A stretch of DNA of 6,202 nucleotides. Origin: Bacteroidetes bacterium UBA7368 (GTDB lineage Bacteria; Bacteroidota; Rhodothermia; Rhodothermales; UBA10348). The translations under genes were made by a program, and so were the position numbers. The stretch spans positions 1 through 6,202 of the forward strand of contig DKOG01000064.1 of NCBI GenBank assembly GCA_002469915.1, written 5' to 3'. The notes beneath the pieces are model-generated. The model was not told the DNA's origin. It saw only the letters and a program-made list of their open reading frames with translations, and did no database searches. Below are positions 1 through 6,202 of this stretch, one piece after another (the first letter of the stretch is position 1; every line of letters begins with the position of its first letter).

Positions 1-2236
1 AGCGGTAGACGTAGGAATCAAAATGATCTGAACGATACCCATTCAACGTTGCATAGACGCGAGATTCTACATGATTTGAAGCTTCAACTCGACTCACCCA
101 GAGATGTTGAGGCAAGCTTTCATCGATCCGCGTCCAGCTCACGCCACCATCTTTGGTAACGTGAATCATCCCATCATCACTACCAGCGTAGATCAAGCCG
201 AAACGAAAGGTAGACTCATCAATCGTTGCTAACGTGCCGTAGGGAACGTCCCCGGGCTGCCCACCATGCGTTAGATCGGGCGAAATGGCAACGAGATCAG
301 CCCCTTTGTTCATGGAGCGATACAGACGATTTGCACCGTAGTAAAAGATGTCTTGGTTGTGAGATGACAGCAAAATGGGTGTTTGCCAATTGAACCGAAG
401 CGGTTTTTCTCCTAGTTCGTGGCGCGGGCGGATAGACATCCGCTCACCCGTCGAACGATTTAGGCGACTGTAAAAGCCAAACTGGGATCCGAAATACACG
501 ATATCGTTGGTCCGCGTATCCACTTGAACCTGCATGCCGTCTCCTCCCCCCAATCCTTTGTACGGATACTGGCCACGCCCGTACCAACCATAGCTAGCCT
601 GATAGGTATGCGGGCCCATCCAAACGCCGTTATCCTGCAAACCTCCATAAACATTATAGCTATCGGCCTCATCCACCTGGATGGAGTAAAACTGGCCAAC
701 GGAAGGAATATTTAACTTAGACCACGTTTCACCCGCATCGTAGGACATATTCAATCCACCATCATTGCCATTAATGATGTGGCCAGCTCGATTTGGATTC
801 ATCCACAAGGCTTGATGATCAGAATGCACATGCGCGGCGCCAATGGACTTCCAAGATGCTCCACTATCATCACTTCGAATGATGGGTACTCCCATGGCAT
901 ACACCTGTTTGTCGTCACCTGGCGCGACCCGTATTTCGCCAAAATAATAGCCATACGTGTTGTACACTCCACCCAATAACTCCTCATGAGTCCGTGTCCA
1001 GGTCGCGCCAGCATCGTTTGAGCGATAGACTTCAAGACCCGTTACTGGGGTATTGAACAGCTGTGCATTGGCATCATCCACATAATCGACCAAAGCCATG
1101 GGTTCAATCGTCCCATTTTCGACCATTCTGCGGACTGCTGAAACAGAATATCGTTCAGGGAATCGTTCTGCTCGCAAATAGCCATCAATAGCGTCATCAT
1201 CCTGGCGCAGAAAATCTCGCACACTCATTCCACGCAGCGCATTCCGAGTTAGTACGTCATTCTGTGCGTCTTCAAGCTCATCTCCACCATATCGATTCTG
1301 ATTATCCACGGAGGCGTACAACACATTAGAATCTCCCGGAAAAACAGTTAGGCCAATTCGGCCCACTCCCGATCCGTCTGGAAACCCAGAATCACCACCA
1401 CTGATCTTAGTCCAAGTCTCCCCGCCATCTGTACTTTTATGGATGCCAGATCCAACCCCGCTTTCAACAAAATTCCAAGCTCTGCGATCTCGTTCCCACA
1501 TCGCCGCATAAAGAACATCAGGGTTGCTCGGGTCGGCTACAAGGTCGACGGCTCCCGTTCGATCGTTGATCGACAAGGTTTGTGACCAAGACGCTCCACC
1601 ATCCGTTGTTTTGAATACGCCTCGATCTGGATTGGCAGAATACAATGCCCCTAATGAAGCGACCCAAACCGTGTTCGCATCCGTTGGGTGAATGATGATC
1701 CGACCCGTCCGATGAGAACCAGCCAGCCCCACATGCGACCACGTTTTTCCCCAATCAGTGCTTTTATATACACCATCTCCAGAGTAAGAGGATCGACTGG
1801 AGTTGTTTTCTCCCGTCCCGACCCAGATCGTGCCTAAGTCCCAGTCCACCGCAATATCACCAATGGTCATCACGCCTTCGTGATCAAACAAGGGCTCAAA
1901 AGACTGCCCATTATTCCATGTGATCCACAATCCTCCAGATGCGTAGGCGACAATAAAGTGACTCGGATCCGTTTCATGCGCATCGATGTCCACAACCCGA
2001 CCACTCATGATGCTCGGGCCAATATTATTTGCACCTACTTCAGCTACGAGAGATCGTTGAAACAGGCTCTGCCTATCGGCAAATGCAGCACGACGCGCGG
2101 CTGCATCAGTTGGCGCAACCCGGCTTTCCATGGTTGGATCTTGATTGAGACGCTGAGCTGATGCATCCCATGCTGTTCCGAAGAAAAGAAGCCCTGACAG
2201 CAGGGCCAGGCCAGTAGTACGAAGTAGTGAGATCAT
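1..2236 (-). CDS. Secreted VPS10/sortilin-like BNR-repeat beta-propeller protein (C-terminus outside window)
   Basis: I translated this frame by hand: 745 codons without a stop, running off the left edge. The ATG at 2236-2234 opens a classic signal peptide with Arg6, a hydrophobic core at about residues 8-22 and an Ala-Ser-Ala cleavage site before Gln28, so the protein is exported. Asp-box (BNR) motifs of the form S/T-x-D-x-G-x-T/S-W recur near residues 158-166, 209-217, 267-275, 405-413, 454-462, 498-505 and 693-701, the mark of a multi-bladed propeller of the VPS10/sortilin N-terminal type. The segment HSDHQALWMNPN (471-482) followed by NGNDGGL (489-495) is a familiar signature of bacterial members. 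An Asp/Glu/Arg-rich, probably helical insert lies at about 315-400. Family members are often around 1000 residues and some carry a type IX secretion tail, so a substantial C-terminal part is probably missing from view. Function is uncharacterised: extracellular binding or hydrolysis are both possible, and I see no catalytic site. The family call is firm; the role is unknown. Confidence 0.9.
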   Translation of the reverse strand, partial: MISLLRTTGLALLSGLLFFGTAWDASAQRLNQDPTMESRVAPTDAAARRAAFADRQSLFQRSLVAEVGANNIGPSIMSGRVVDIDAHETDPSHFIVAYASGGLWITWNNGQSFEPLFDHEGVMTIGDIAVDWDLGTIWVGTGENNSSRSSYSGDGVYKSTDWGKTWSHVGLAGSHRTGRIIIHPTDANTVWVASLGALYSANPDRGVFKTTDGGASWSQTLSINDRTGAVDLVADPSNPDVLYAAMWERDRRAWNFVESGVGSGIHKSTDGGETWTKISGGDSGFPDGSGVGRIGLTVFPGDSNVLYASVDNQNRYGGDELEDAQNDVLTRNALRGMSVRDFLRQDDDAIDGYLRAERFPERYSVSAVRRMVENGTIEPMALVDYVDDANAQLFNTPVTGLEVYRSNDAGATWTRTHEELLGGVYNTYGYYFGEIRVAPGDDKQVYAMGVPIIRSDDSGASWKSIGAAHVHSDHQALWMNPNRAGHIINGNDGGLNMSYDAGETWSKLNIPSVGQFYSIQVDEADSYNVYGGLQDNGVWMGPHTYQASYGWYGRGQYPYKGLGGGDGMQVQVDTRTNDIVYFGSQFGFYSRLNRSTGERMSIRPRHELGEKPLRFNWQTPILLSSHNQDIFYYGANRLYRSMNKGADLVAISPDLTHGGQPGDVPYGTLATIDESTFRFGLIYAGSDDGMIHVTKDGGVSWTRIDESLPQHLWVSRVEASNHVESRVYATLNGYRSDHFDSYVYR

Positions 2237-2295
2237 AACAAGAGGGGTCTTCTGATTTCTGTTTCGGGCTCTTTTTCAGGCAGAGCCTTTTTCAT
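2233..2295 (-). other. Possible 20-residue upstream ORF ending on the propeller gene's start
   Basis: An ATG at 2295-2293 opens MKKALPEKEPETEIRRPLLL and stops at a TGA (2235-2233) that overlaps the ATG of the secreted propeller gene as ATGA. The frame differs from the downstream gene, so it is not an N-terminal extension. The overlap would allow translational coupling. There is no Shine-Dalgarno sequence to support initiation, and so short a frame can occur by chance. It is listed because of its exact junction, not because translation is shown. Confidence 0.2.
2267..2292 (+). terminator. Terminator-shaped hairpin in the leader of the propeller gene
   Basis: GGCTCT (2267-2272) and AGAGCC (2282-2287) form a perfect 6-bp stem with a 9-base loop, followed directly by TTTTT (2288-2292), the shape of an intrinsic terminator read on the plus strand. 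No plus-strand gene precedes it, since everything to the left is antisense to the propeller gene. It could block antisense transcription. Alternatively, the inverted repeat may act in the minus-strand mRNA leader, 31 bases before the ATG, where the T-run is absent. The structure is visible; the role is a guess. Confidence 0.3.
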
Positions 2296-2463
2296 TACAT
2301 ACGATTTGAAGGTAGTTCATAGATGGTTTTCTTGCTGTGAGACAAACGGGGCATTCTTCAATTCGAAGTAACCCATCTTTAAACCGACACCGTACTGATC
2401 AACTAAAACACGGTCTAGCGACTCAAATTCATGCTTTCTAGCGGTACGGAGAGAACCAGATTA

Positions 2464-2502
2464 GGTCGAGAAGGCGACCGATTCGCCGCTCATGAAGTGA
2501 GC
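2464..2502. repeat. Cluster of three short inverted repeats after the dehydratase gene
   Basis: Three 5-bp inverted repeats are packed into 39 bases: GGTCG/CGACC (2464-2468 and 2475-2479, 6-base loop), GGCGA/TCGCC (2473-2477 and 2483-2487, 5-base loop) and GCTCA/TGAGC (2488-2492 and 2498-2502, 5-base loop). The last two abut with no gap; the first two share bases and exclude each other. They begin 16 bases past the stop of the minus-strand dehydratase gene, so they would sit in its 3' untranslated RNA. No T-run follows on the minus strand, so this is not a standard intrinsic terminator. An RNA-stabilising or rho-related 3' end is possible. Confidence 0.45.
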
Positions 2503-2517
2503 GTCGGGCAGTGTGTT

Positions 2518-3489
2518 TTAGCTTGTAAGGTCGTCTTCGTTCATCACCTCTCGAACCGTCTCAAAAGCTACGTTTCGTCCGGATAAAAAAGCGACTAAGG
2601 GGGCGGTTGGCTTAGGAAAATCAGGATGTAAAAGCGCTGCAATCGTGACAGCCGATGACCCTTCAACAATCATCTGATGATGCTCCATCATCCAGCGCAT
2701 AGCCCGGCGAAGCTCTTCTTCGTTAACGAGCCGAATATCGTCATATCGGTCTTTGAGCACATCATACGTCTTGATACCGAACCCTCCTTCCAGCCCAGAA
2801 GCCAGGGTCCGGATCGGAGGTAACTCAAGAATAGGCTCCCCGGCTTCAACGGATCGAAGAAACCCAGCGGAGTCAGCATGTTGACAAGCGATAATTCGTG
2901 AGTCAGGTAAGACACTTTTCATATAGAAGGCAAACCCTCCCGCATGACCACCACCCCCGACTGGCATCACAAATTCCCGAGCTTCAGGAAGCTGACGGTG
3001 CACTTCATCGGCAATCATACCACCGTTTGCGGCCATCACAAAATCATCGTCGTAGGCACTGACAAACGGAATGCCCATGCTCTCCGCCTCGCTTTGTGCC
3101 CATGCCTCGGTCTCGTCATATCCGAAGAACGCTGATTTCCGGACATCAGCTCCCATACGCTGCATAGCGTCAAACTTAGTCGCATCAACCCCACTCGGAA
3201 CGAAAATGGTAACGCGTACGCCTGTTTGTTGGCTAGCCCAAGCTAAGCCACGGCCATGATTTCCGGCTGAACAAGTAGCTACGTGCTGCTGCCCCCTGTC
3301 ACGACATTTTATTAAGGAAAAAAGAGCGCCTCTGGCCTTGAAACTACCAGTAACCTGCAGGTTTTCGAGCTTCAGCCAGACGGGTACACCAAGGTGCTCA
3401 GAAAGCACTGGCGATTCTTCGACAGGCGTCACCCGAACTTTACCGTTCAGACTCGTGCACGCCTCTTTGATCAAATTGAGTGTCAGCAT
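2518..3489 (-). CDS. PLP-dependent threonine/serine dehydratase family enzyme
   Basis: The product is a 323-residue fold-type II PLP enzyme, probably a cytosolic ammonia-lyase turning threonine or serine into a 2-oxo acid; a racemase or other hydroxy-amino-acid dehydratase is also possible. The Schiff-base lysine is Lys51 in GSFKARGA, preceded by KLEN (40-43). SAGNHG (74-79) is the substrate-carboxylate loop, GGGG (178-181) the PLP-phosphate loop, and E276-GSSA is the conserved helix start. No regulatory ACT domain follows, and the length fits short catabolic dehydratases rather than biosynthetic IlvA. Several signature positions are unusual: SGRN at 303-306 where SGGN is typical, GGGGHAGG where GGGGLISG is common, and AANGG (153-157) where AGQGT is common. 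The ATG at 3489-3487 gives the expected N-terminal length; no Shine-Dalgarno sequence is seen. It is divergent from the aldehyde dehydrogenase with 93 bases between them. The family is certain; the substrate is not. Confidence 0.88.
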   Translation of the reverse strand: MLTLNLIKEACTSLNGKVRVTPVEESPVLSEHLGVPVWLKLENLQVTGSFKARGALFSLIKCRDRGQQHVATCSAGNHGRGLAWASQQTGVRVTIFVPSGVDATKFDAMQRMGADVRKSAFFGYDETEAWAQSEAESMGIPFVSAYDDDFVMAANGGMIADEVHRQLPEAREFVMPVGGGGHAGGFAFYMKSVLPDSRIIACQHADSAGFLRSVEAGEPILELPPIRTLASGLEGGFGIKTYDVLKDRYDDIRLVNEEELRRAMRWMMEHHQMIVEGSSAVTIAALLHPDFPKPTAPLVAFLSGRNVAFETVREVMNEDDLTS

Positions 3490-3497
3490 GTCAAAAG

Positions 3498-3538
3498 GTA
3501 CAAAACACTTTTGTCTGGTGGGTCAGACCCTGTACAAA
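3498..3538. promoter_or_regulatory. Palindromes in the divergent dehydratase/aldehyde dehydrogenase spacer
   Basis: The 93-base spacer holds two perfect dyads: ACAAAA-CAC-TTTTGT (3500-3514) and GGGTC-A-GACCC (3520-3530). GTACAAA also occurs twice in direct orientation, at 3498-3504 and 3532-3538, 34 bases apart. The first dyad ends only 11 bases from the dehydratase ATG. Such dyads in a short divergent spacer are typical of transcription-factor operators, and one factor could serve both genes. I could not assign convincing -35/-10 or Bacteroidota-type -33/-7 boxes. The repeats are seen directly; the operator role is inferred. Confidence 0.4.
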
Positions 3539-3571
3539 CCGTATCTTCCTTTTGTTGACCATCGTTCCAAC

Positions 3572-3586
3572 ATGGTGCCCCATTGA
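3572..3586 (+). other. Four-codon upstream ORF overlapping the TTG start
   Basis: ATG GTG CCC CAT TGA lies directly before the aldehyde dehydrogenase; its stop (3584-3586) overlaps the TTG start (3583-3585) as TTGA. Ribosomes starting at the ATG could reinitiate on the TTG. This may be chance. It matters for annotation because the ATG is out of frame with the enzyme and cannot be its start. Confidence 0.2.
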
Positions 3587-4983
3587 CTGCGCAAGAAGCC
3601 TATACCCTGCATCGCACGGCGTTCCTGAATAAACCCAACCCAGACCTCGCACACCGGATGTCGAGACTCAAGGCGTTGAAAGCGGCCCTGCTTAAAGCCG
3701 AGGACGCTATCAAGAAGGCTCTATGGGCTGATTTTCACAAACCCCCTTTTGAGGTGGACGTGACCGAAATGACGGCGACGATCTTTGAATTAGATCATGC
3801 TATCAGGTATCTCAAGTCCTGGATGAAGCCCCTCAACAAGCCCACTCCTCTGTATTTGATGGGAACGGACACGCACGTGTCATATTTCCCAAAAGGGCCT
3901 AGCCTCATTATTGCCCCTTGGAATTACTCGATTCTGCTTACCATTGGGCCCATTGTGCACGCGACTGCTGCCGGATGCCCTTTCGTCGTCAAACCCTCGG
4001 AAAACACGCCCGAGGCTAGTCTAGTCATTAAAAATATAATAGAGTCTGTATTCCCACCTGAAGAAGCGAGCGTTTTTCTAGGGGGCAAGGACGTGGCAAC
4101 TGAGCTACTCGCTCAACCGTTTTCTCACCTTCATTTTACCGGTAGCGCGGCTGTCGGAAAGATTGTAATGAAGGCTGGCGCTCAAAACCTATCTAGCGTT
4201 ACCCTCGAATTGGGGGGCAAATCGCCCACGTACGTGGACGCCACTGCCGACTTGAAATTAGCCGCAGAAAGCATCTGCTTTGGCAAGTTTTCAAATTCTG
4301 GTCAGACCTGTATTGCGCCGGACTATATCCTAGCCGACCGCCGTATTTACAAAGCCCTTCTGAAGGAATTGAAATTAAACATTTCATATCGGTACGGAGC
4401 CACGTTCGAAGATCGTCATGGCGATGATTATGCCCGAATTGTGCAAAGACCCCATTTTAATCGACTCGTAACCGCTTTAGAAGATGCAAAAAGCAAAGGG
4501 GCCACCGTAGAGTTTGGAGGCGGATCTGATGCATCCGATCTGTTTATTGAGCCTACCATTCTGACGGACGTTCCGGCTGGTGCCACCCTCATGCAAGAAG
4601 AAATATTCGGTCCCATCTTACCGGTTCTTGTTATCGACTCCGTAGAAGAGGCCATCCAACAGATTCAGCAATTACCTCCACCCCTTTCTACGTACGTATT
4701 CAGTAAATCCGTCGAGCAGTCACGAAAGCTTTCCGCGGGAGTTCGAACGGGAGCGGTCTGTACGAACACGACCTTACTCCAATTCATACAACCGTTTGGC
4801 CCCTTCGGCGGTGAAGGGAATTCGGGAATAGGCCGTTCTCACGGAGAGGCGGGCTTTAGAGCGTTTTCAAACGAACAGGTCGTGCTTAGACGGAAATGGG
4901 GAGCGAGGCTTCTAAACTTCGCATCCCCGCCGTATTCGCGAACCACAACGTGGTTTACCCGCTTGCTCCAAAAACTGTCCTAG
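3583..4983 (+). CDS. Class 3 (fatty-aldehyde type) aldehyde dehydrogenase
   Basis: The product is a 466-residue NAD(P)-dependent aldehyde dehydrogenase of the ALDH3 group, oxidising medium- or long-chain aldehydes to carboxylic acids. Landmarks in order: APWNYS (111-116, Asn114 for the oxyanion), KPSE (137-140), FTGS (185-188, dinucleotide-binding turn), LELGGK (208-213, general base Glu209), NSGQTC (238-243, nucleophile Cys243), EEIFGP (339-344) and PFGGEGNSG (407-415). With this start the three catalytic residues carry the same numbers as in rat ALDH3A1, as I recall them. The start is TTG: an in-frame TGA lies at 3556-3558, no in-frame ATG occurs until 3658, and starting there would remove 25 residues of family-like N-terminal helix. 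No Shine-Dalgarno sequence is present. The C-terminal tail is polar, with no membrane anchor like that of eukaryotic fatty aldehyde dehydrogenase. The stop is 20 bases from the stop of the convergent dehydrogenase. Exact substrate is not readable. Confidence 0.93.
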   Translation: MTAQEAYTLHRTAFLNKPNPDLAHRMSRLKALKAALLKAEDAIKKALWADFHKPPFEVDVTEMTATIFELDHAIRYLKSWMKPLNKPTPLYLMGTDTHVSYFPKGPSLIIAPWNYSILLTIGPIVHATAAGCPFVVKPSENTPEASLVIKNIIESVFPPEEASVFLGGKDVATELLAQPFSHLHFTGSAAVGKIVMKAGAQNLSSVTLELGGKSPTYVDATADLKLAAESICFGKFSNSGQTCIAPDYILADRRIYKALLKELKLNISYRYGATFEDRHGDDYARIVQRPHFNRLVTALEDAKSKGATVEFGGGSDASDLFIEPTILTDVPAGATLMQEEIFGPILPVLVIDSVEEAIQQIQQLPPPLSTYVFSKSVEQSRKLSAGVRTGAVCTNTTLLQFIQPFGPFGGEGNSGIGRSHGEAGFRAFSNEQVVLRRKWGARLLNFASPPYSRTTTWFTRLLQKLS

Positions 4984-5003
4984 CAAGAGGTACTATCGCA
5001 AGC

Positions 5004-5771
5004 CTAACGAGGCCCCATGCGCACGCCGCCATCAAGGCGGATCACCTCTCCGTTCAGTTTTACGTTTTCAATGATGTGCTGAGCCAGAAACGCATAGTCA
5101 GAAGGCTTCCCAAGTCGTTTTGGAAATGGAATTTGGCTAATAAGTGATTCCTGAACTTCGTCTGGCATACCGGCAACCATCGGTGTTTCAAAAATACCGG
5201 GAGCGATCGTCATGCACCGCACTCCATTTCTGGACAGGTCACGCGCGATAGGCAAGGTCATCCCTACTACGCCCCCCTTCGAGGCCGAATAGGCTGCCTG
5301 ACCAATCTGACCATCATATGCTGCCACCGAAGCCGTATTAATTAACACTCCGCATTCTCCTTCTTCGCTGGGTTCGTTTTTCGACATCGCCACGGCTGAG
5401 AGACGAATCACATTGAACGTTCCGATCAAATTAACATTGATGACCCGCGAAAAACTTTCCAGATCATGCGCACCGCCACGTCCAACGGTCTTCTTTGCGA
5501 CCAGAATACCCGCACAACTAATCGCGCCGTGCAGTCCTCCAAATGTATTGACAGCCGTATCAATGGCCGCCTGAACACTCGTTTCACTGGTGACATCCGT
5601 TTGAACAAAAACGGCGCGGTCACCCAGTGCTTCAGCTTTAGCATTTCCGGCTTCAACGTTTACATCAGCAATAATGACGTTTGCACCTAATTCTACGAGA
5701 CGTTCTGCTGTGCCTGCCCCGAGTCCGGAGCTTCCACCAGTTACCAGAAAAGTATTTCCTTGAATCTGCAT
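5004..5771 (-). CDS. Type 2 3-hydroxyacyl-CoA dehydrogenase-like SDR (HSD10 family)
   Basis: The product is a 255-residue classical short-chain dehydrogenase. TGGSSGLG (11-18) is the Rossmann glycine motif, and Asp36 at the end of the second strand predicts NAD over NADP. NVN at 112-114 with Ser148, Tyr161 and Lys165 completes the catalytic Asn-Ser-Tyr-Lys set. The blocks [31 protein letters not shown] and [13 protein letters not shown] are strikingly like mammalian HSD17B10 and its bacterial relatives, which oxidise 3-hydroxyacyl-CoA or 3-hydroxy-2-methylbutyryl-CoA in fatty-acid and isoleucine breakdown. Length matches the family, and [13 protein letters not shown] is a standard N-terminus, so the ATG at 5771-5769 is sound. 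It is convergent with the aldehyde dehydrogenase (20-base gap, no clear terminator between) and divergent from queE (103 bases). The family-level call is strong; the actual acyl-CoA substrate is inferred. Confidence 0.92.
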   Translation of the reverse strand: MQIQGNTFLVTGGSSGLGAGTAERLVELGANVIIADVNVEAGNAKAEALGDRAVFVQTDVTSETSVQAAIDTAVNTFGGLHGAISCAGILVAKKTVGRGGAHDLESFSRVINVNLIGTFNVIRLSAVAMSKNEPSEEGECGVLINTASVAAYDGQIGQAAYSASKGGVVGMTLPIARDLSRNGVRCMTIAPGIFETPMVAGMPDEVQESLISQIPFPKRLGKPSDYAFLAQHIIENVKLNGEVIRLDGGVRMGPR

Positions 5772-5787
5772 GTCGAGTTGGAGGATA

Positions 5788-5815
5788 TTTATCGTTGGAA
5801 GTGCGTTGTGCTCAA
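5788..5815 (-). promoter_or_regulatory. Possible promoter of the HSD10-like gene
   Basis: Read on the minus strand, TTGAGC (5815-5810) and GATAAA (5793-5788) are 16 bases apart, a loose match to sigma-70 type -35 and -10 boxes, with the ATG at 5771 a short leader downstream. The 103-base spacer is shared with the divergent queE, for which I could not pick out a promoter. If the organism uses the Bacteroidota TTTG/TAnnTTTG promoter type, this match would be meaningless. Confidence 0.22.
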
Positions 5816-5874
5816 TCTACATCCCAACATCTTGAAGGGCTGAGGAAATCGGTCCCTAAACTGCCGGTCTGAAT

Positions 5875-6202
5875 ATGGCTTACAGCGTAAAAGAAGTTTT
5901 TTGCACCTTGCAAGGCGAAGGCTACCACACAGGTCGTGCTTCTGTCTTTGTGCGGTTTGCCGGATGCAACCTTTGGAGTGGGCGGGAAGAAGACCGCGAA
6001 CAAGCCACGTGCACCTTCTGCGATACGGATTTTGTAGGTACTGACGGCCCGGGTGGTGGCAAGTTCAAAACCGCTGATGAGATGGCCAATCACATATCTA
6101 TGATTTGGCAAAGAGATAACGGGACGGGATCGCCCTTTGTAGTGTGTACCGGTGGCGAGCCTCTACTTCAGCTCGATCGCGATCTAATCGATGCTCTTCA
6201 CG
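5875..6202 (+). CDS. queE: 7-carboxy-7-deazaguanine synthase QueE (C-terminus outside window)
   Basis: The first 109 codons are present, open at the right edge. QueE is a cytosolic radical-SAM enzyme that contracts 6-carboxytetrahydropterin to 7-carboxy-7-deazaguanine, the ring-forming step toward preQ0 and queuosine. The N-terminal block VKEVFCTLQGEGYHTGRASV is diagnostic. The [4Fe-4S] ligands are Cys31, Cys46 and Cys49, giving the CX14CX2C spacing of the long-loop QueE group instead of the usual CX3CX2C. FCDTDFVGTDGPGGGKF (48-64) and the SAM-contacting TGGEP (92-96) follow, all as in the family. The ATG at 5875 places the start a few residues before the KEVF motif, as expected; no Shine-Dalgarno sequence is visible. 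Neighbours are not queuosine genes within this window; queC, queD or queF could lie to the right. About half of the usual protein (roughly 210 residues) is visible. Confidence 0.95.
   Translation, partial: MAYSVKEVFCTLQGEGYHTGRASVFVRFAGCNLWSGREEDREQATCTFCDTDFVGTDGPGGGKFKTADEMANHISMIWQRDNGTGSPFVVCTGGEPLLQLDRDLIDALH

Noticed and set aside
1880..2161. A 93-codon plus-strand open frame
   Set aside because: It lies wholly opposite the N-terminal part of the secreted propeller gene, where the minus strand shows a signal peptide and the start of the propeller domain.
2337..2463. A tRNA or small RNA gene in the 281-base spacer
   Set aside because: There is no cloverleaf, no T-loop consensus and no CCA-type end. 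Apart from the hairpins and short frames listed, I see nothing supported here.
3338..3586. An 82-codon plus-strand open frame running into the aldehyde dehydrogenase start
   Set aside because: Most of it is antisense to the N-terminal part of the dehydratase and its sequence is not protein-like. Only its last four codons are of interest, as the mini-ORF at 3572.
5830..5874. A possible preQ1 riboswitch ahead of queE (GGG, 14-base loop, CCC, then TAAACT)
   Set aside because: The stem is only three pairs, the A-rich tail is too short, and I could not pair the tail back to the loop as the preQ1-I pseudoknot requires.
5812..6111. A 99-codon open frame on the minus strand
   Set aside because: It is antisense to the start of queE, whose translation shows unmistakable family motifs; the antisense product resembles nothing I know.
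1..6202. A defence system, gene cluster for a natural product, transposon or CRISPR
   Set aside because: All five genes belong to known housekeeping or exported-protein families, there are no terminal repeats, transposase motifs or regularly spaced repeats, and gene directions alternate.

Overview
The window is a stretch of ordinary bacterial chromosome with five protein-coding genes on alternating strands. I found no mobile element, CRISPR array, rRNA or tRNA. The best guess for the source is a member of the Bacteroidota/Rhodothermota/Balneolota group. This rests on four things: a very large secreted VPS10/sortilin-type BNR-repeat protein of a kind expanded in those phyla, no Shine-Dalgarno sequence in front of any of the starts, one TTG start, and a base composition near half G+C by eye. 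This placement is inference, not proof.

Layout from left to right. Positions 1-2236 (minus) hold the first 745 codons of a secreted beta-propeller (sortilin/VPS10-like) protein whose C-terminus lies outside the window. Positions 2237-2517 are a spacer with a terminator-shaped hairpin, a small upstream reading frame whose stop overlaps the propeller gene's start, and a cluster of three short hairpins just after the next gene. Positions 2518-3489 (minus) encode a PLP-dependent threonine/serine dehydratase-type enzyme with some unusual signature residues. A 93-base divergent spacer with two clear palindromes follows. Positions 3583-4983 (plus, TTG start) encode a class 3 (fatty-aldehyde type) aldehyde dehydrogenase with all catalytic residues. 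It converges, with a 20-base gap, on a minus-strand short-chain dehydrogenase (5004-5771) that closely resembles type 2 3-hydroxyacyl-CoA dehydrogenase (HSD10). Divergent from that, queE (5875 to the window end) encodes the first 109 residues of 7-carboxy-7-deazaguanine synthase of queuosine/deazaguanine biosynthesis.

The genes do not form one obvious operon or system. The aldehyde dehydrogenase and the HSD10-like enzyme both fit fatty-acid or branched-chain acyl catabolism, but they face each other and need not be co-regulated. The dehydratase and the aldehyde dehydrogenase share a divergent control region, which is the most plausible regulatory link in the window. I did not find a convincing undescribed system. 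The points most worth a second look are the palindromes at 3498-3538, two tiny upstream reading frames that end exactly on a start codon (2233-2295 and 3572-3586), and the altered signature residues of the dehydratase.
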